Below, piece after piece: positions 24,061 through 36,492 of a stretch of 64,000 nt of DNA. A program made the position numbers and the translations under genes. The stretch lies in the NCBI GenBank assembly GCA_027924645.1, contig BSBN01000297.1, positions 62,001 to 126,000 on the forward strand, written 5' to 3'. A model generated the notes under the pieces. The model was not told the DNA's origin. It saw nothing but the letters and a program-made list of their open reading frames with translations, and searched no databases. The stretch is from Cunninghamia lanceolata (lineage: Eukaryota > Streptophyta > Pinopsida > Cupressales > Cupressaceae). Positions within the stretch are counted from its first letter, which is position 1. Every line of letters starts with the position of its first letter.

Positions 24061-24298
24061 AATTAGCAACTCTATTGGGACTAAATAAAGGACCTTAGTA
24101 AGAAACCATTTCTTTTATAGAGTCATAAATTTCAATTTGGTAACTCTACTGGCAAGAAGAATCCAGAAAGATAAATTATAAACTTTTTCCTATTTACAAA
24201 ATAGGTGGTGACTCTAGAACTTGTTATAATAGAAAGCTAGTACCAATGGATGGTAGGTGGCTACTCTAGAACCTATTATAATAGAAAGTTAGTACCAA

Positions 24299-25999
24299 AT
24301 GGATGGTAGGAGATCCAAGATGGAAGGGAAGAAATTGCAATCATCTCCACCAATTAGAGCCATCCCCAAGAGAAATGGAGCATCAAATTATTCTCACCAA
24401 AAGAATGATCAGGAGGCTCAAGAGGATAATACGGAACAAGCTATCACAACTCACAATAGTTTTATACCCTTGCATGAATCAAATGAAAATCTCAATGGAG
24501 TAACTGATGATATATTGGCAAAATACAAACCTAATCCTTAAGAACAACTTGAATATGAAGCACGGGCCATGAGGGAAATTGATCAAAGGCAAGCTGAATA
24601 TGATTTTAAAATGTCATTACAATAGGGAGAAGGAGTAAAACATGGATTCTCAACTCAAGAAATAAATGAAAGTCAAAAGAATTCAGGAGGTATGAATCAA
24701 GAACAGAAGGATGTGCTTAGGCTCCAGGAAGAACTTGAAATGATCAAGATAGAGGAAACTAAGAGGTTGTTAGAACAAGAGATTCAATAGATAAAGAATA
24801 GGACTAAAACAGCTCCCCCAAAATATGTACCTCCACATAGAGGAAACACCTTGAGGAATCCATAGCAAAATTTACACCAAAATACAGGTGGTGTTTCCAA
24901 TTCACAAGCATCCGAAAATCATCAAAACACCCTCCCCAAAATTCCTAGACCACCTCTCATACACAACACCTCTCAACATATAGCTATTCCATACCCACCC
25001 CCTAGCCAACAGTGTTATAGACCACAAAATTCTTATATAAATCCCCACATAAATCCATACCAGCAATATGCTTATCATCAGCCTCTAGGTGGATATAATT
25101 ACTATCCTAACTCGCCACCCATGAATTTTCCACGTCAAAACCTCACAAACATATGTAGCCAATTTGATCTGACTGGATATCAATTGTATCCATATCCTAT
25201 GGATAGTAATTGGAGAAATATAGTTCCCAAGTTCACTGGAAACAGTGTAGTATCAACTGAGGATCACATTAGAAGCATCAATGCTTTCGTACAAGATATT
25301 TGTATGGACTATGAAGATGTTAGAATGAGGTTATTCATGATGTCCCTAACTAAAGATGCAAGAGACTGGTTCAATAGCTTACCTGATGCTTCAATCAGTT
25401 TAATAATAGACTTCCATAATCAATCTAAGGAGCAGTATGGCAATTAGTATGCCCCTGAGTTTGCATTGCACAAATTGATAAGCATCCAAAAATACCAAAA
25501 TGAGTCAGTGTATGATTTCAATCTGAAATTTTCCAAGTTACACAACAAAATACCACATGGATCTAAACTGACTGATCCAGCAGCATTGAGCATTTATCTA
25601 AAAGCATTTGATCCCAAGACAGGGTACGAACTTAGAAATCAGTGTTCGATGACCCTAGCTGAAGCACAGAAAGTGGCATTAACTATTGAGAACAACAGGA
25701 AAGCTACATGTATGGTTAGGAAAAGAGATAACCCTAGAAATCCTCAGAACCCAAACATTCAGCAGACTAAATAAGAAGGTCAGCATAGACATGAAAGGCC
25801 CAGGTTACATGATATGCCATATAATACAAATTGGAAAGATGGGAGACCCATTGAAAATAGCAGAAAGCAACATTATGGCAAAGATACCCCTGACCCTCTA
25901 AAAATAAATGTGGCACATATGGTAGAAGATAAACCTTGGTGTCTAGTGTGCAATTTGCCACACTCACCTGAATACTGTGTGGTGGCTAAAATAGTATAG
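24299..25999 (+). pseudogene. Tat gag, copy 2, broken
   Basis: Begins MDGRRSKMEGKK and is better preserved at the N-terminus than copy 1 (open to 24541). The gag domain (about 25210-25700) shows PKFTGNSVV, DARDWFNSLP and YDFNLKFSKLHNKIP. The short knuckle CLVCNLPHSPEYC lies near 25940-25980. Private stops, mostly TAG or TAA where copy 1 has CAG or CAA, occur at about 24538, 24623, 24789 and 25445. The stops at 25772-25774 and 25997-25999 are shared with copy 1. A short extra piece (about 24240-24296) duplicates the GAACCTRTTATAATAGAAAG leader. Confidence 0.75.
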
Positions 26000-26047
26000 C
26001 AAGAAGAAACATTATACAATTATAACAGAGACAATCACACAATAAAC

Positions 26048-27137
26048 ATGATGCAAGATACACCATATTTGTTGAATGAAGACTATTCTTCTACAGAGGA
26101 AGAGGGATATGAATATGATGTGGGAAACCAAAAACATCATATCAATATGGGAAAACAAGAAGTGTTCTTAGATCGGGAGGATGGATATGAGGAACCTACC
26201 TATTGTAACAATTCGCCATATGATCAGTGGAGAAAGCCCACTAAAAATGAAAGAGAAGCTCTTACAATAGCTGCAATAGCTCAAGCCAAAAATGCATATA
26301 ACTTAAGGAACAAGACAGTGAATGTTGAACAAGGAACATCTGGGAGTATCTTTATAATGGATTAAAATTACAAAAAGAATAATGCAAATTCATCATTCAA
26401 AGAACCAGAAAAAGCTGATAAAAATAAAATGAAAGATAAATCACAAAATCAAGAAAAGAACATATAAGGACATAAAAGAATGATCAGACTATGGCCTAAT
26501 CATTTGACATTGCTCATGCAATATCTCAAGTAAAGATATCAGTTCCAGTTTTGGAAATGATGAAGATAGACAAATACAAGAATACAATAGTTAAACTGAT
26601 TTCAGATATACCAAATCAAAAACATAAAGGATCAGAGAATAGAACAAACAATGCTCACCAAGAAACATTCCAAATTCTTGAGGTATACCTAGGTGATACA
26701 TTGACAAAGAATCCCTCACAGGTGGACCCTTTCTACACTACATTATTAATCAAAAATAGGATAGTAAGGAACTGCATGATTGATTCAGGCATGGCCATGA
26801 ATATCATGCCAATAGCAGTCATGAAAGAATTAGGAATGTGGGCTGACACTACATTTGGTAGGTGTTATGCAATGGATAACAGATCCATCCCAATTGTTGG
26901 CATTATGAGGGATGTGGAAATAAAACTTGCTTCATACCCTGAAGCAACTTATAACATTGATATCACCGTGGTTGACATTCCACCATATTATGAAATGCTT
27001 TTATCAAGACAATGGGCTGCAATGGTAGGAGGGAATGTCTAATTAGATTTATCAAATGCCACAATACCAATGGGAGGCAAAGAGATCAAGTTGTGTAGGG
27101 AGCCAAGATATGAGAACATCATAGAACACTTGGATTG
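26048..27137 (+). pseudogene. Tat linker and aspartic protease, copy 2
   Basis: The acidic linker (26048-26365) closely matches copy 1. A stop and a deletion follow near 26364 and 26456. The protease part (26551-27042) has the canonical D-S-G (26782-26790) in MIDSGMAMNIMP, then PYYEMLLSRQWAAM. The TAA at 27040-27042 replaces CAA of copy 1. Confidence 0.7.
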
Positions 27138-27844
27138 AAATCAAATAAACTTCTTTTGTGATACAAATTTGGGTGCCTTCAAGGTTGAAAAAAGTCGGCT
27201 AGAATTGCAAAATACTGATCCGATATATGTTGAATCTAAGAAAGAGGAGAATGATGTGTGGAAGATGTATTTTGATGGTGCATGTAGCAAAATAGGAAAT
27301 TGGGCCGGAGTATTATTTCTCACCAGTAGGTAAAACTTTCAAATAATCCTTTGTGCTGACATTTAAATGCACAAACAATGTAGCAGAATACGAGGCTTTG
27401 CTCATTGGTTTGAATATAGCCACCAAGCATAAGATAAAAAAGTTGGTTGTATACGGTGATTTAGAATTGGTTACTTCTCAAGTGAGAGAGAAATACTTGT
27501 CAAAAAACAAGAGGTTGAAGCAGTATAGAAATGCCATCTGGGATGGTATTGAGTTATTTGATTCCTTTTCAATCAACTAGATTGATAGATCAAAAAACAT
27601 TATGGCAGATTTTCTAGCAAATATCACATTAAACAGGGATGATATCACATTAGGAAATATTACAGAAGTTGAATTCAAAACCAGACCCACTATCCTAGAT
27701 AATGTCCATAACTGGCAAGTGTTTGATAATGATGCTGATATAATCAACTTCCTGCATTGTGTTGATCATTATGAAAACCAAGAGATTGATTTTAATGTGT
27801 TTGTAGAAGAACATGATGGGAAGGAAACCCTTTTTGGTCAATAG
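27138..27844 (+). pseudogene. Additional RNase H upstream of RT, copy 2
   Basis: Same domain and position as in unit 1. It keeps YFDGACSK, NNVAEYEALLIGL, VVYGDLELV and NIMADFLANI, so all four acidic residues remain. A 2-nt deletion near 27317 relative to unit 1 shifts the frame, and a stop at 27578-27580 interrupts it (TGG in copy 1). Confidence 0.75.
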
Positions 27845-28964
27845 ATAGTTTAGCTAAAAACAAACAAAATACCTAAGGGACTTATAGCGTTGGAAAAGGC
27901 ATTTGATGGACATGATAGATTTAAAATGAAAGACACACCAGTAGTGCAAAATGACCTTGAAGAGATTAATTTGAGAACACAGGCAGCCCCAAAGAATGTA
28001 TACATTGGAAAGAATCTTAACCCCAATCAGGAGCATGATCACCAACTTACTTAGGAAGTATAAACATGTATTTGCATGGCCATATGATGATTTAAAAGCA
28101 TATAGGGAAGATCTTTTTCAGCATGAAATACCACTAAAATCGGATGCTAAACCATTCAGGCAAAAACAAAGGCCTATCAATCCTACATTGGCCCCTAAGA
28201 TGCTTGAAGAACTCACAAAACTAAGAGATGGAGCTATCATTAAACCCATTAGGAATTCTTCTTGGGTTTCTAATTTGGTGCCTGTTAGAAAGAAAAATGG
28301 TGATATTAGGTTATGTGTTGACTTCAGGAATCTAAACAAATCTTCTCTTAAGGACAACTATCCCCTTCCTAATATGGAAGCAATATTACAAAAGGTTACC
28401 AGATGTGAACTGTTCTCAATGATGGATGGCTTATCAGGATATAATCAGGTGAAAGTCAAAGAATCAGAACAATATAAGACTGCATTCACCATACCATGGG
28501 GAACATATGTATATTTAAGGATGCCATTTGGGCTCACAAATGCTGGAGCAACATTCCAAAGAGAAATGGATGTGGCCTTTGCTGAATTGATTAATAAAAT
28601 CATGATAGTATATTAGGATGACATGACAACATATTCCAAAAGGGCTAAGGATCATTGTGCACATTTAGAACAAATATTTATTAAAGCCCTAGAATATGGG
28701 ATTTCGTTGAATCCTAAGAAGTGCCATTTTGCATTAACAGAGGGTAAGTTGCTTGGTCACATAGTCTCAAAAGATGGAGTAAGAATAGATCCTGAAAGAG
28801 TAAAAGCAATTGACCAAGTTCCCATTCCCAAGAATGTAAAAGCCATACAGTCATTTTTTGGCCAAATTAACTTTGTTAGGAGATTTATATCAAATTTTGT
28901 AGAAATTGTTAGTCCCATATCAAGAATGTTGAAGAAGAACTCAAAAGTAAAGTGGACAACATAA
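27845..28964 (+). pseudogene. Tat reverse transcriptase, copy 2, catalytic codon replaced by a stop
   Basis: SWVSNLVPVRKKNGD, RLCVDFRNLNK and MPFGLTNAGATFQ are all present. At the active site the second position is TAG (28614-28616) where copy 1 has CAG, giving Y-stop-D-D. A frame break near 28022 precedes the domain, so this copy cannot make RT. Confidence 0.85.
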
Positions 28965-28967
28965 ACA

Positions 28968-29440
28968 GTGGAGGCATTCTCCACCATTAAGAGGGGAATC
29001 AAAGAAGCCCCTATTCTGATATCCCCTGATTTCAGTAAGCCATTCCAAATGTTCTCATTTGCCTCATATCATATAGTTGCAGCAGTACTATTGCAGAAAA
29101 ATGATGAAGGGCATGAACAACCCATTTCATTTTTCAGAAAATCTCTTCAAAATGTAGAATTAAAATATGACATAGTTGAGAAACAGGCATATGCATTAGT
29201 GAGGGCAGTTAAAACTTTTAGACCATACTTGGTGGGAGCTGAAATAATAGCATATGTCCCTAATGCTGCAGTAAAAGATGTATTGGTCCAAACTGAGGTC
29301 ACAGGTAGAAGATGCAGATGGATAAATAGAATTCAGGAGTTCAACATTGAAATCTAGATAACCAAACTCATGAGAGGACAAGGTCTTGCTAGATTAATGG
29401 CTGAAAATAATCTTGAGGCTTCTCAGATATGTAGTACTAA
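28968..29440 (+). pseudogene. Tat ordinary RNase H, catalytic residues lost, copy 2
   Basis: FSFASYHIVAAVLLQ, YVPNAAVKDVL and the A-R-L-M ending repeat the non-catalytic residues of copy 1 while the surrounding sequence has diverged. This supports an ancestral, tolerated loss rather than random decay. A TAG near 29355 (CAG in copy 1) ends the open stretch. Confidence 0.75.
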
Positions 29441-30737
29441 TGATGTTGATAACACAAGCTCTCGCATTGAGCATACTCCATGGTATACTGACATCATATA
29501 TTATCTAAAGTACATGAAATGTCCTTAAGAGTATGATGATAACAAAAAAAGGACACTTAAATTACAAGCATCAAAATATGTATTTATTGATGGAGATCTT
29601 TACTAGAAGAATAGGGATGGTATTCTACTACTATGCCTAGATGAACATCAATCAAAACATATCATGAAAGAGTTACATGAAGGTATGTGTGGAGGACATT
29701 TCTCAGCAAAGACTACAGCCCACAAGATCCTAAGGGTTGGATACTATTGGCTTAGAGTTTTTAATGATTCATATCATTATACTAGGAAATGTGAAGCATG
29801 TCAGAAATTTTCAGGAAAAATAAAATATCAAGCAGCATTACCCTTGAGACCCATGCAGGTGGTGGCTCCATTCTATCAGTGGGGTATTCACTTCATAGGA
29901 GAAATTGTAGAGAAGTCAAGTGGTGGACACAAATGGATTTTAGTGGAGACAGATTACTTCACAAAATGGGTGGAAGCAATCCCAACTAAGCAAGCAACAA
30001 ACAAGGTGGTGACCAACTTTTTGATGGAGAATATTATATTCAGATTTGGCACTCCAGTGAGGTTGATTACAGATAATGTATTGTGTTTTAGGTCTAATGA
30101 GTTTAAAAAATTTTGTAGTAAACATGCCATCACTATGTCATATGCTGCCCCTTATCATCCATAAGCAAACGGGCAGGCAGAATCCAACAACAAAAATCTT
30201 CTAAAAATTATAAAGAGAATGTTGGAGGGATACAAGAAAGCATGGGATTCAAAGTTGAGAATGGCTGTGTGGACTGATAGGATTACTGTGAAAAGAGCAA
30301 TTGGGAGATCTCCTTTTGAACTAGTGTATGGAACACAAGCAAGAATACCATTAGAAAATATCCTACCAGTTTACAAATTTGTTCTTTAGGAAGACTTAAA
30401 CATTCTTGAACCAATGGAGGAAAGATTAGAACATCTTGCAGAACTTGATGAGACAAGGAGACTAGCTCAAAGGCCAAATATCAAGTTGCAATCACAAGTG
30501 AAATACCTTTTTGACAAAAATGCCAAAGATAGGAAATTTGAGATGAATGACTTAGTACTGATGTGGAATGCTAGGTGCCAGGAGAAAGGAAAGCATGGAA
30601 ATTTTGAAGCTTTGTGGTTAGGTCCTTTTGTTGTAACTGGCAAAGGAGGTAATGATTCTTACTATTTGCAAAATATATCCAGAGAAGAGCAGGAACTGCC
30701 TGTGCATGGGCAATATCTGAAGCATTTCTTTTCATAA
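29441..30737 (+). pseudogene. Tat integrase, copy 2, inactivated
   Basis: The HHCC finger (ELHEGMCGGHF, CEACQKFSGK) and core are clear. The first catalytic Asp is His here (CAC at 29889-29891 in GIHFIGE), and LITDNV replaces LITDNG. TAA near 30163 and TAG near 30387 replace CAA and CAG of copy 1. Earlier stops lie near 29526 and 29604. The C-terminus ends LPVHGQYLKHFFS. Confidence 0.85.
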
Positions 30738-32406
30738 AATACCAAAATCATGCACAAAGAGAATTAAGTGTTGCCAGTACATGGACAACCCTTAAAAAAT
30801 TCTCAAAATACTTTTATTCCATGCACAGTAGTCCAGGGAAATCAAAAGAGATTCGGATCTGCTAGTACATGGACAATCCTATGGATCTCTCAAAAAAAAA
30901 CTTTTCCATGTACAGTAGTATAGGATCATCCCCGTTCCCCATCATTATCACTTCCATCTCCCATTCTCATACAATTCTGTGAAACCGTCATCCCCAATAA
31001 ATAAAATATATGGTTTACTCCCCCAAGAGATCTGAATCCTTGTTATACTCACAAGGAGTATACATCCCAGACAGAGCCACTATTGGGACAGGAAAATTCA
31101 AAATTTTCCTATATTCCTACCCACCCATGTCTGACCAAATCAGTAAATATTATGCCCAAAAAATAGAATAATACCTAGTATATCCCATAGAAATCATATG
31201 ACTTTCATTGGGAGTGGATGTCTCACCCCTCGAAATGTAATATAATGAAGGGCCCCAATTCCTTAATTTCGGCGAGACCTCACTTTCGTCATACCGATCC
31301 ATGCTCTATATGAGAAATGGGTTGAAATGAGTATTGACATGAAAGTAACGATCAGTGAGAAGATTTCAAGAACTGCTGATGGAGGAAGGTAACACCGATG
31401 ACCCTTCATCAGAAAGAAAATTCTCAGTCACGCCAATCAGTATAAGATAGCACTATCAGGGAATACTCAACAAACCCCCTGATAATATAGATCATACTGA
31501 TAAAAGAATTCGGTGTGACTCTTACCAAACAACTCGTGGAATGGATGGAATTAAGTGATCATCGGCAGGAGATAAACATCAGAGAGAGGAAATAGAGTGT
31601 CTCCGACACATTGATGTCTTAGCGACCAAGGGAATTATTTTGACATAGCTCACACCGATATGTATGGAGGATAAGAACCATCGATGAAGCTGAATAAGTC
31701 AGAACGAAGTTTATAAGTTTTGCTGAACTAATAACTCACAATGATGTCGGTGACATATTGTGACGATTACTTTGATGAAGGATGTGAAGGGAGATATTGG
31801 GGAAACAACCATGATCGGGTAACTTGAAATAAGTCATCTCGATGACATGTCTTATTCTGATGACAACGAGGATCACGTCCATTGACAAGACTCTCATCGA
31901 TAGCCATATCAGAGATACTTGAGATATCGAAGAAGAATGTTATTCCCACAGCGATAATCAGGCTGATGATAACCATGCCCACTTCTATATCAAGTAGATA
32001 TTCAAAATATCTTGCCGATACAAACTCACATATAAAAGATGACATCGAGCAGATAGATGAAAGGTCACAGCGATTGATCCATAAGCAAATGTTCACACCA
32101 TAAGAGGATATTAAATCACCCTAACATTACAAAAATCATACCGATGAAGAGAGTTATGATGATGTGACATTTCACAATGATCAAGAAAATTGAAACGCTG
32201 GAACAATTAATTGTAGACGAGGAAGAGATCCTCTATGCCGTTTGAAACCACTACAATCAAGTTCAAAAGAATTGTCTGAAGCGAGTACACAAGCGGAGAT
32301 TTGGAGGAGAAAACAAGGGAATTCAATCACCGCCTCAGATAATAGGTACATAAATACAAACTTCTGTGCAATAGCCTATAGTTTGAATTTACTGTCCAAG
32401 ATTGTG
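30738..32406 (+). other. Spacer between integrase and ORF A, unit 2
   Basis: Matches 10719-12399: pol-end repeats, short oligo-A, the hairpin and the CCGAT/ATCGG cluster, here with many CG sites changed to TG or CA. No sense gene is visible. Confidence 0.6.
31767..32096 (-). CDS. Antisense ORF in the spacer, unit 2 (hypothetical, 109 aa)
   Basis: Homolog of the antisense ORF at 11753-12037. It keeps the hydrophobic segment (GMVIISLIIAVGITFFFDI) and the identical tail CHQNKTCHRDDLFQVTRSW. It opens 17 codons earlier because a stop present in unit 1 is absent. Confidence 0.3.
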   Translation of the reverse strand: MNICLWINRCDLSSICSMSSFICEFVSARYFEYLLDIEVGMVIISLIIAVGITFFFDISSISDMAIDESLVNGRDPRCHQNKTCHRDDLFQVTRSWLFPQYLPSHPSSK

Positions 32407-35396
32407 ATGGAGACTCCAGTGAAAGGAAAGGGTAGAAAACAACAGGGTGAGACTAGTAAACCTAAGAAACAAAAAATTGACAAGAGCCCTGATGAGAAAA
32501 TAAAAGACAGGAAATTGAACCAGGACTTAATTGACCAATTACCTAGATTAACTCCCAAAGCTCGAAGGTCTGCACAACTTAGGGTAGAAGTAGAGAAATT
32601 GGAAGACAAATGTAAATATCTTGGAAACATTTGGACTCCAATTAGAGGTTATGAATTGTTTAAATTCCACTACAATAGAAGAGTCAGGAATTTCCCAGTG
32701 TCAAACCCATGGCACTTAAATTTGGGTAAATTGGTCGTTGCTGATGTGTTTCTAAATGCTAAACTCCTCAAACTCTTGGCCAGGCATTATAATCCAAGCC
32801 TTAAGGCCATATGCAACCCGCAAGGGGAGCCTATTATACATTTGTCTAAGAATGCCATTTGTGAAGTTTTTGACTTGGATGATTTATGTACTGTCCCCAT
32901 AGTTTATGAAGATTTGGATAAAGAGTACTGGAGAATGGATACTACATATAATGGATGGAGATTGCCTATTCATAGGCCTAGGGCAGAGGGAGAAATGGTG
33001 CCTCTCAATGAGAATAATGGACCTACATTTCATGTGTCAGTATTTGAACCATACATGCAATACATATACTACTCTGTGGGCCAAGTCCTAGGATCAGAGG
33101 TCCCTGATTTCATGGCAATTCCTCTGATGGTGATAGCCACAGACATCCAGTGCCACAATGCCAAGTAGTTTGATTATGATGCCTATATTTTTGGTAGAAT
33201 TGATTCTGGTATGACCGCAATAAAGAACAATGCCCCATCAGTTTCCTTTGAACACTACTCAGTTCTCATGCACATGGTGCTTTATTATGGCCAGGAAGTG
33301 GGATTATGGCCAAATGAATTCAAAGTTGTTCCAATGGACCATGGGGGAAAAAGTCACCCGTGCAAATGTGGACTAGAATATGGGACAATAAGTATGCCCA
33401 TTCTAGCTATGTTCAGTTTGAAGAATACTATGTGAAAGTGTTATATAGATATTTCAGTCATCCATGTGAGTATTCATTATCAATTGAAATAAAAAGGTTT
33501 CTTAGACCTAAAGATTTTGGTGGTCCTCCTACTATTACCCACAACTGGGGTGACTGGTATTGTTCTGAGGATGCTACCATGGTCAGATTTTATGGTTTTG
33601 AGGACACTCCTTTTATATTGCCTAATACTGTTCCTGACAGAATTGCCTACTTAGAAATAGTTAGGAAAATGAATTGTTCTAATGTGATGCACTTAAGCTC
33701 CCATGACAAACAATCTTTTATGCCTAGTACTCTGTGCTTTACAGATTTTACTGTGGTATCCAAGGGAGGTTATGGTCTCATTATGGATAAATTGATGCAT
33801 TACAATATGAGATGTGTTGAGGCAAGAAAAGGCTTTGATCCTGAGGGTTTCATTGACCTTGCTCAGAGAAAACAAAACTTTAGTGGATACACACATGTCC
33901 CATATCCACATGATGATATCATCAGGAATTTGGAAGAGACTAAAGTTGAATTAGTGGTTGAGAAATATAATAGGGACTTAGATGAGAAGAGGAAACAGCT
34001 CGTAGAGATTGAGTTGTTGTCCTTTGGTGATGAAGGGACTGCAGAAGAAGAAGAGCCACATCAACGAGCAACTATGATATCAAAAAGAAAAATGCAATGC
34101 TATCAATCTCCTGGTATGGAACATGATGAGGAGGGGTCTACTGATGAAGATTCCAGACAAGTAGCATATCATTCTTTCATTTCAAATGACCAATTTATTA
34201 ATTCTAAGGAATTTAAATCATTTTTGTACAAATACAAAGGAAAAGAGATCAGGGAGTTAGTTGATAATGTCACAACTGACAATGAAAAACAATTAGTTGA
34301 CACGTTAAAGACCACAGTGGATAATGAAATGGGAACTATGACTCCTGATAAAGGTAGATAACTACTCAGAGAAGCAGATGTTATGATATTCCCTAGTCTT
34401 GACTTGAATTCTTCTTTGGTATTTGATAGCTTTCTGCATAGTACAGATGATAGATATAAGCTCACTCCAGAGGGTGTCACAGAAGTGTATATGGGCACCA
34501 AATATAACAATGATGAAAATTCACTGATGATATGGGCCCTGTATCCTCCCCATAAGAAGACAGCCATTATAGACACTGAGAAGGCTTTTGGGCATGTCAT
34601 GACTTTGAAGGCAGGGGAGACTAACCCCTTGATCACTGCAGAAATTGGTATAAATATTACAAAATTGAACAAAGCACAGGCTCAGATGTTGATTAAAGAG
34701 CGGGATGCATATAAACTGAGCTGTGAGAGATTAACAAAAGAAAATGATTATTTGAAAGATATTGTTAAGAGCACCTTCGGAGGGTCAGTGAAAAGATTAA
34801 CTCAGGGAGAAAGCTCACAAAGCACCCAATCACCATCTATTGACTAGATAGCTCAAATCCAAATTGATACTCTTGCCACGGTGCTCTAGAACAGGCATGC
34901 CAACATGATGCATTAGATGAACCAATTTTGGGATATTTATTCTGAAAATTATAAAGTGACCCAACAGCATGAGAGGTTTGACAAAAGGCTACAAGAAAAA
35001 CTCCATTAGATACAAGGCAAGGATGTTTCTAACACTACAGGCATTTCTAGTACAAAAGATTTAATTGAGCAGCATCAAAAATATTATGATCAACTTAAGA
35101 ATGATGCCAAAGAATGTATTGAAGCTTCAAAAGCAGGAGTGCCCACGTTGTTCAAGGATGATAAAGAATTGAAGAGCAAAGAGGAATGGAGTAAAGACTA
35201 TCATTTGATGTTTCATGAAGCCTTAGGACCTGTCAAGGACAAAGACTCTGCATCTGGAGAAGCCTGTAAGCATCTGGTGAAGATGGTAAGGATCGATATG
35301 ATCATAAGAAATGCTATTGAATTCACTGATACACATCGTAGCCAGGAGTATTTGGATCACATTGCTCAGCTATACCTGTGGTTGAATAGAGCTTAA
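32407..35396 (+). pseudogene. Tat 3' extra ORF (ORF A), copy 3, best preserved
   Basis: This copy is open from upstream of the ATG at 32407 to 33168, so it shows the N-terminal half best: basic N-terminus (KGKGRKQQGETSKPKKQK), WTPIRGYELFKFHYNRR, NPWHLNLGKLVVADVF, HLSKNAICEVFDLDDLC and YNGWRLPIHRPRAEGEM. Breaks are TAG near 33166 (CAG in the others), a frame break near 33340, TAA near 34360 (CAA), the shared TAG 34845-34847, and TAG at about 34888 and 35008. Together the three copies imply an original protein of nearly 1,000 residues. Function is unknown. A nuclear role is plausible from the basic N-terminus, but that is only inference. Confidence 0.75.
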
Positions 35397-35400
35397 GAAT

Positions 35401-36492
35401 TGTTATCTTTATTATTGTTATGTTAATCATGTTGATTCCCAAAAGACATTTTGAAGAGCTATGTCTCTTCACAAGTATTTCTATATAAGCTGAAACATAT
35501 GATGTTGAATTATCATCAGCAGTAGGATATAATACATGAAGTTTACAATGTTTTGAAAGACCATATTGCAAGCATTACATTGAAGAAGTAAATTGAGGTT
35601 CTCTGATTCTGTGGTCTTATTTTGGCATCAATTGTTTGTTTAAATTATTCAGTTATTTGGTTGTCTCCAGTTCTGCATTTCCTTGTTATTCAATTTAATA
35701 TATCAAATATATATTTAGTTTTTCAATGCACATTTGTTGTACTTGTGTGATTTGATTAATTAGTTTCTCTAAGGGAATTAAAATCCTTCTTGTTAGTCAC
35801 AGTAATCTGGGAGTGTTAATATGGATCATTAAGTAGAACCATATAATTAGGATTGTCATTCTATCTCCAAGTTGATATTATTTGTTATTCTTGTGCATTT
35901 CATTCAATTGGTTCCTTCAAGAAAGGATTAAAATTCCTTCTAGTGAATAACAAGAAATCTGATTTTATCTTTTGGATTATTAAGAAGAGTTTGTCAGTCA
36001 TTTCCCTGCACGTTTATACAAGTTATAAACTAGAGTATTGTGCAAAACAGTTAGACTTACTGTGCACTATAAGCCACTAGTCTTTGACTTCCATTTGACT
36101 CTATTTACCCAACAAGGCACTGGTCTTATTTTAATTCATCATCTAAAAACTTTTTTATTATTCAAGCACAGTCATAAAATTTACCTTGATATTGCTTATA
36201 CAATTTATACCAATCATCCATCAGATATTTGACATAGGATTAATTAGCAAGATTTCATCTATCCTACACCATTTGCTGTCGTAGGTAGATCCATTTACTT
36301 AGTTAAAATACTTACACTCAATCTGCTTTAGTTTTCAAGGTTCATCTGCCTAGGTTTAGCAGAACCTAAAGTGCAGGAAATCATCAAACCCTAAAGGTTG
36401 ATTTCGTCGCGTTAGTTCAAAAATGTTGCAAATCTAAGCATAGATCCTGGCATCCTCTTAGGATTAGCAACCTACATTTTTGAGATCTAACA
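35401..36492 (+). repeat. LTR3, right end of the array
   Basis: 1,092 bp from TGTTATC to ATCTAACA. Directly after it (36493) the sequence is copia integrase, not Tat primer site, which fixes the true LTR end used for LTR1 and LTR2. Confidence 0.75.

Larger units (their letters stand above)
1..36492 (+). mobile_element. Tandem array of Tat/Ogre-like Ty3/gypsy elements sharing LTRs
   Basis: Three copies of the same 3' ORF (starts 48, 12400, 32407), two copies of gag-pol (about 4263-10718 and 24299-30737) and three LTRs alternate with a constant period: 12,352 bp between the first two ORF A starts, and about 12,392 bp between the second and third after subtracting the 7,615-bp insertion in LTR2. 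The order is internal-LTR-internal-LTR-internal-LTR, so neighbouring units share one LTR. The array continues beyond the left edge and ends on the right exactly at the LTR end (36492), where copia sequence begins. Assignment to the Tat/Ogre group rests on the Arg-tRNA-like primer site, two RNase H domains, large size and extra ORF. Units differ by roughly 4% in a 380-bp RT stretch compared by eye, so this is not a recent or assembly duplication. Confidence 0.85.
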
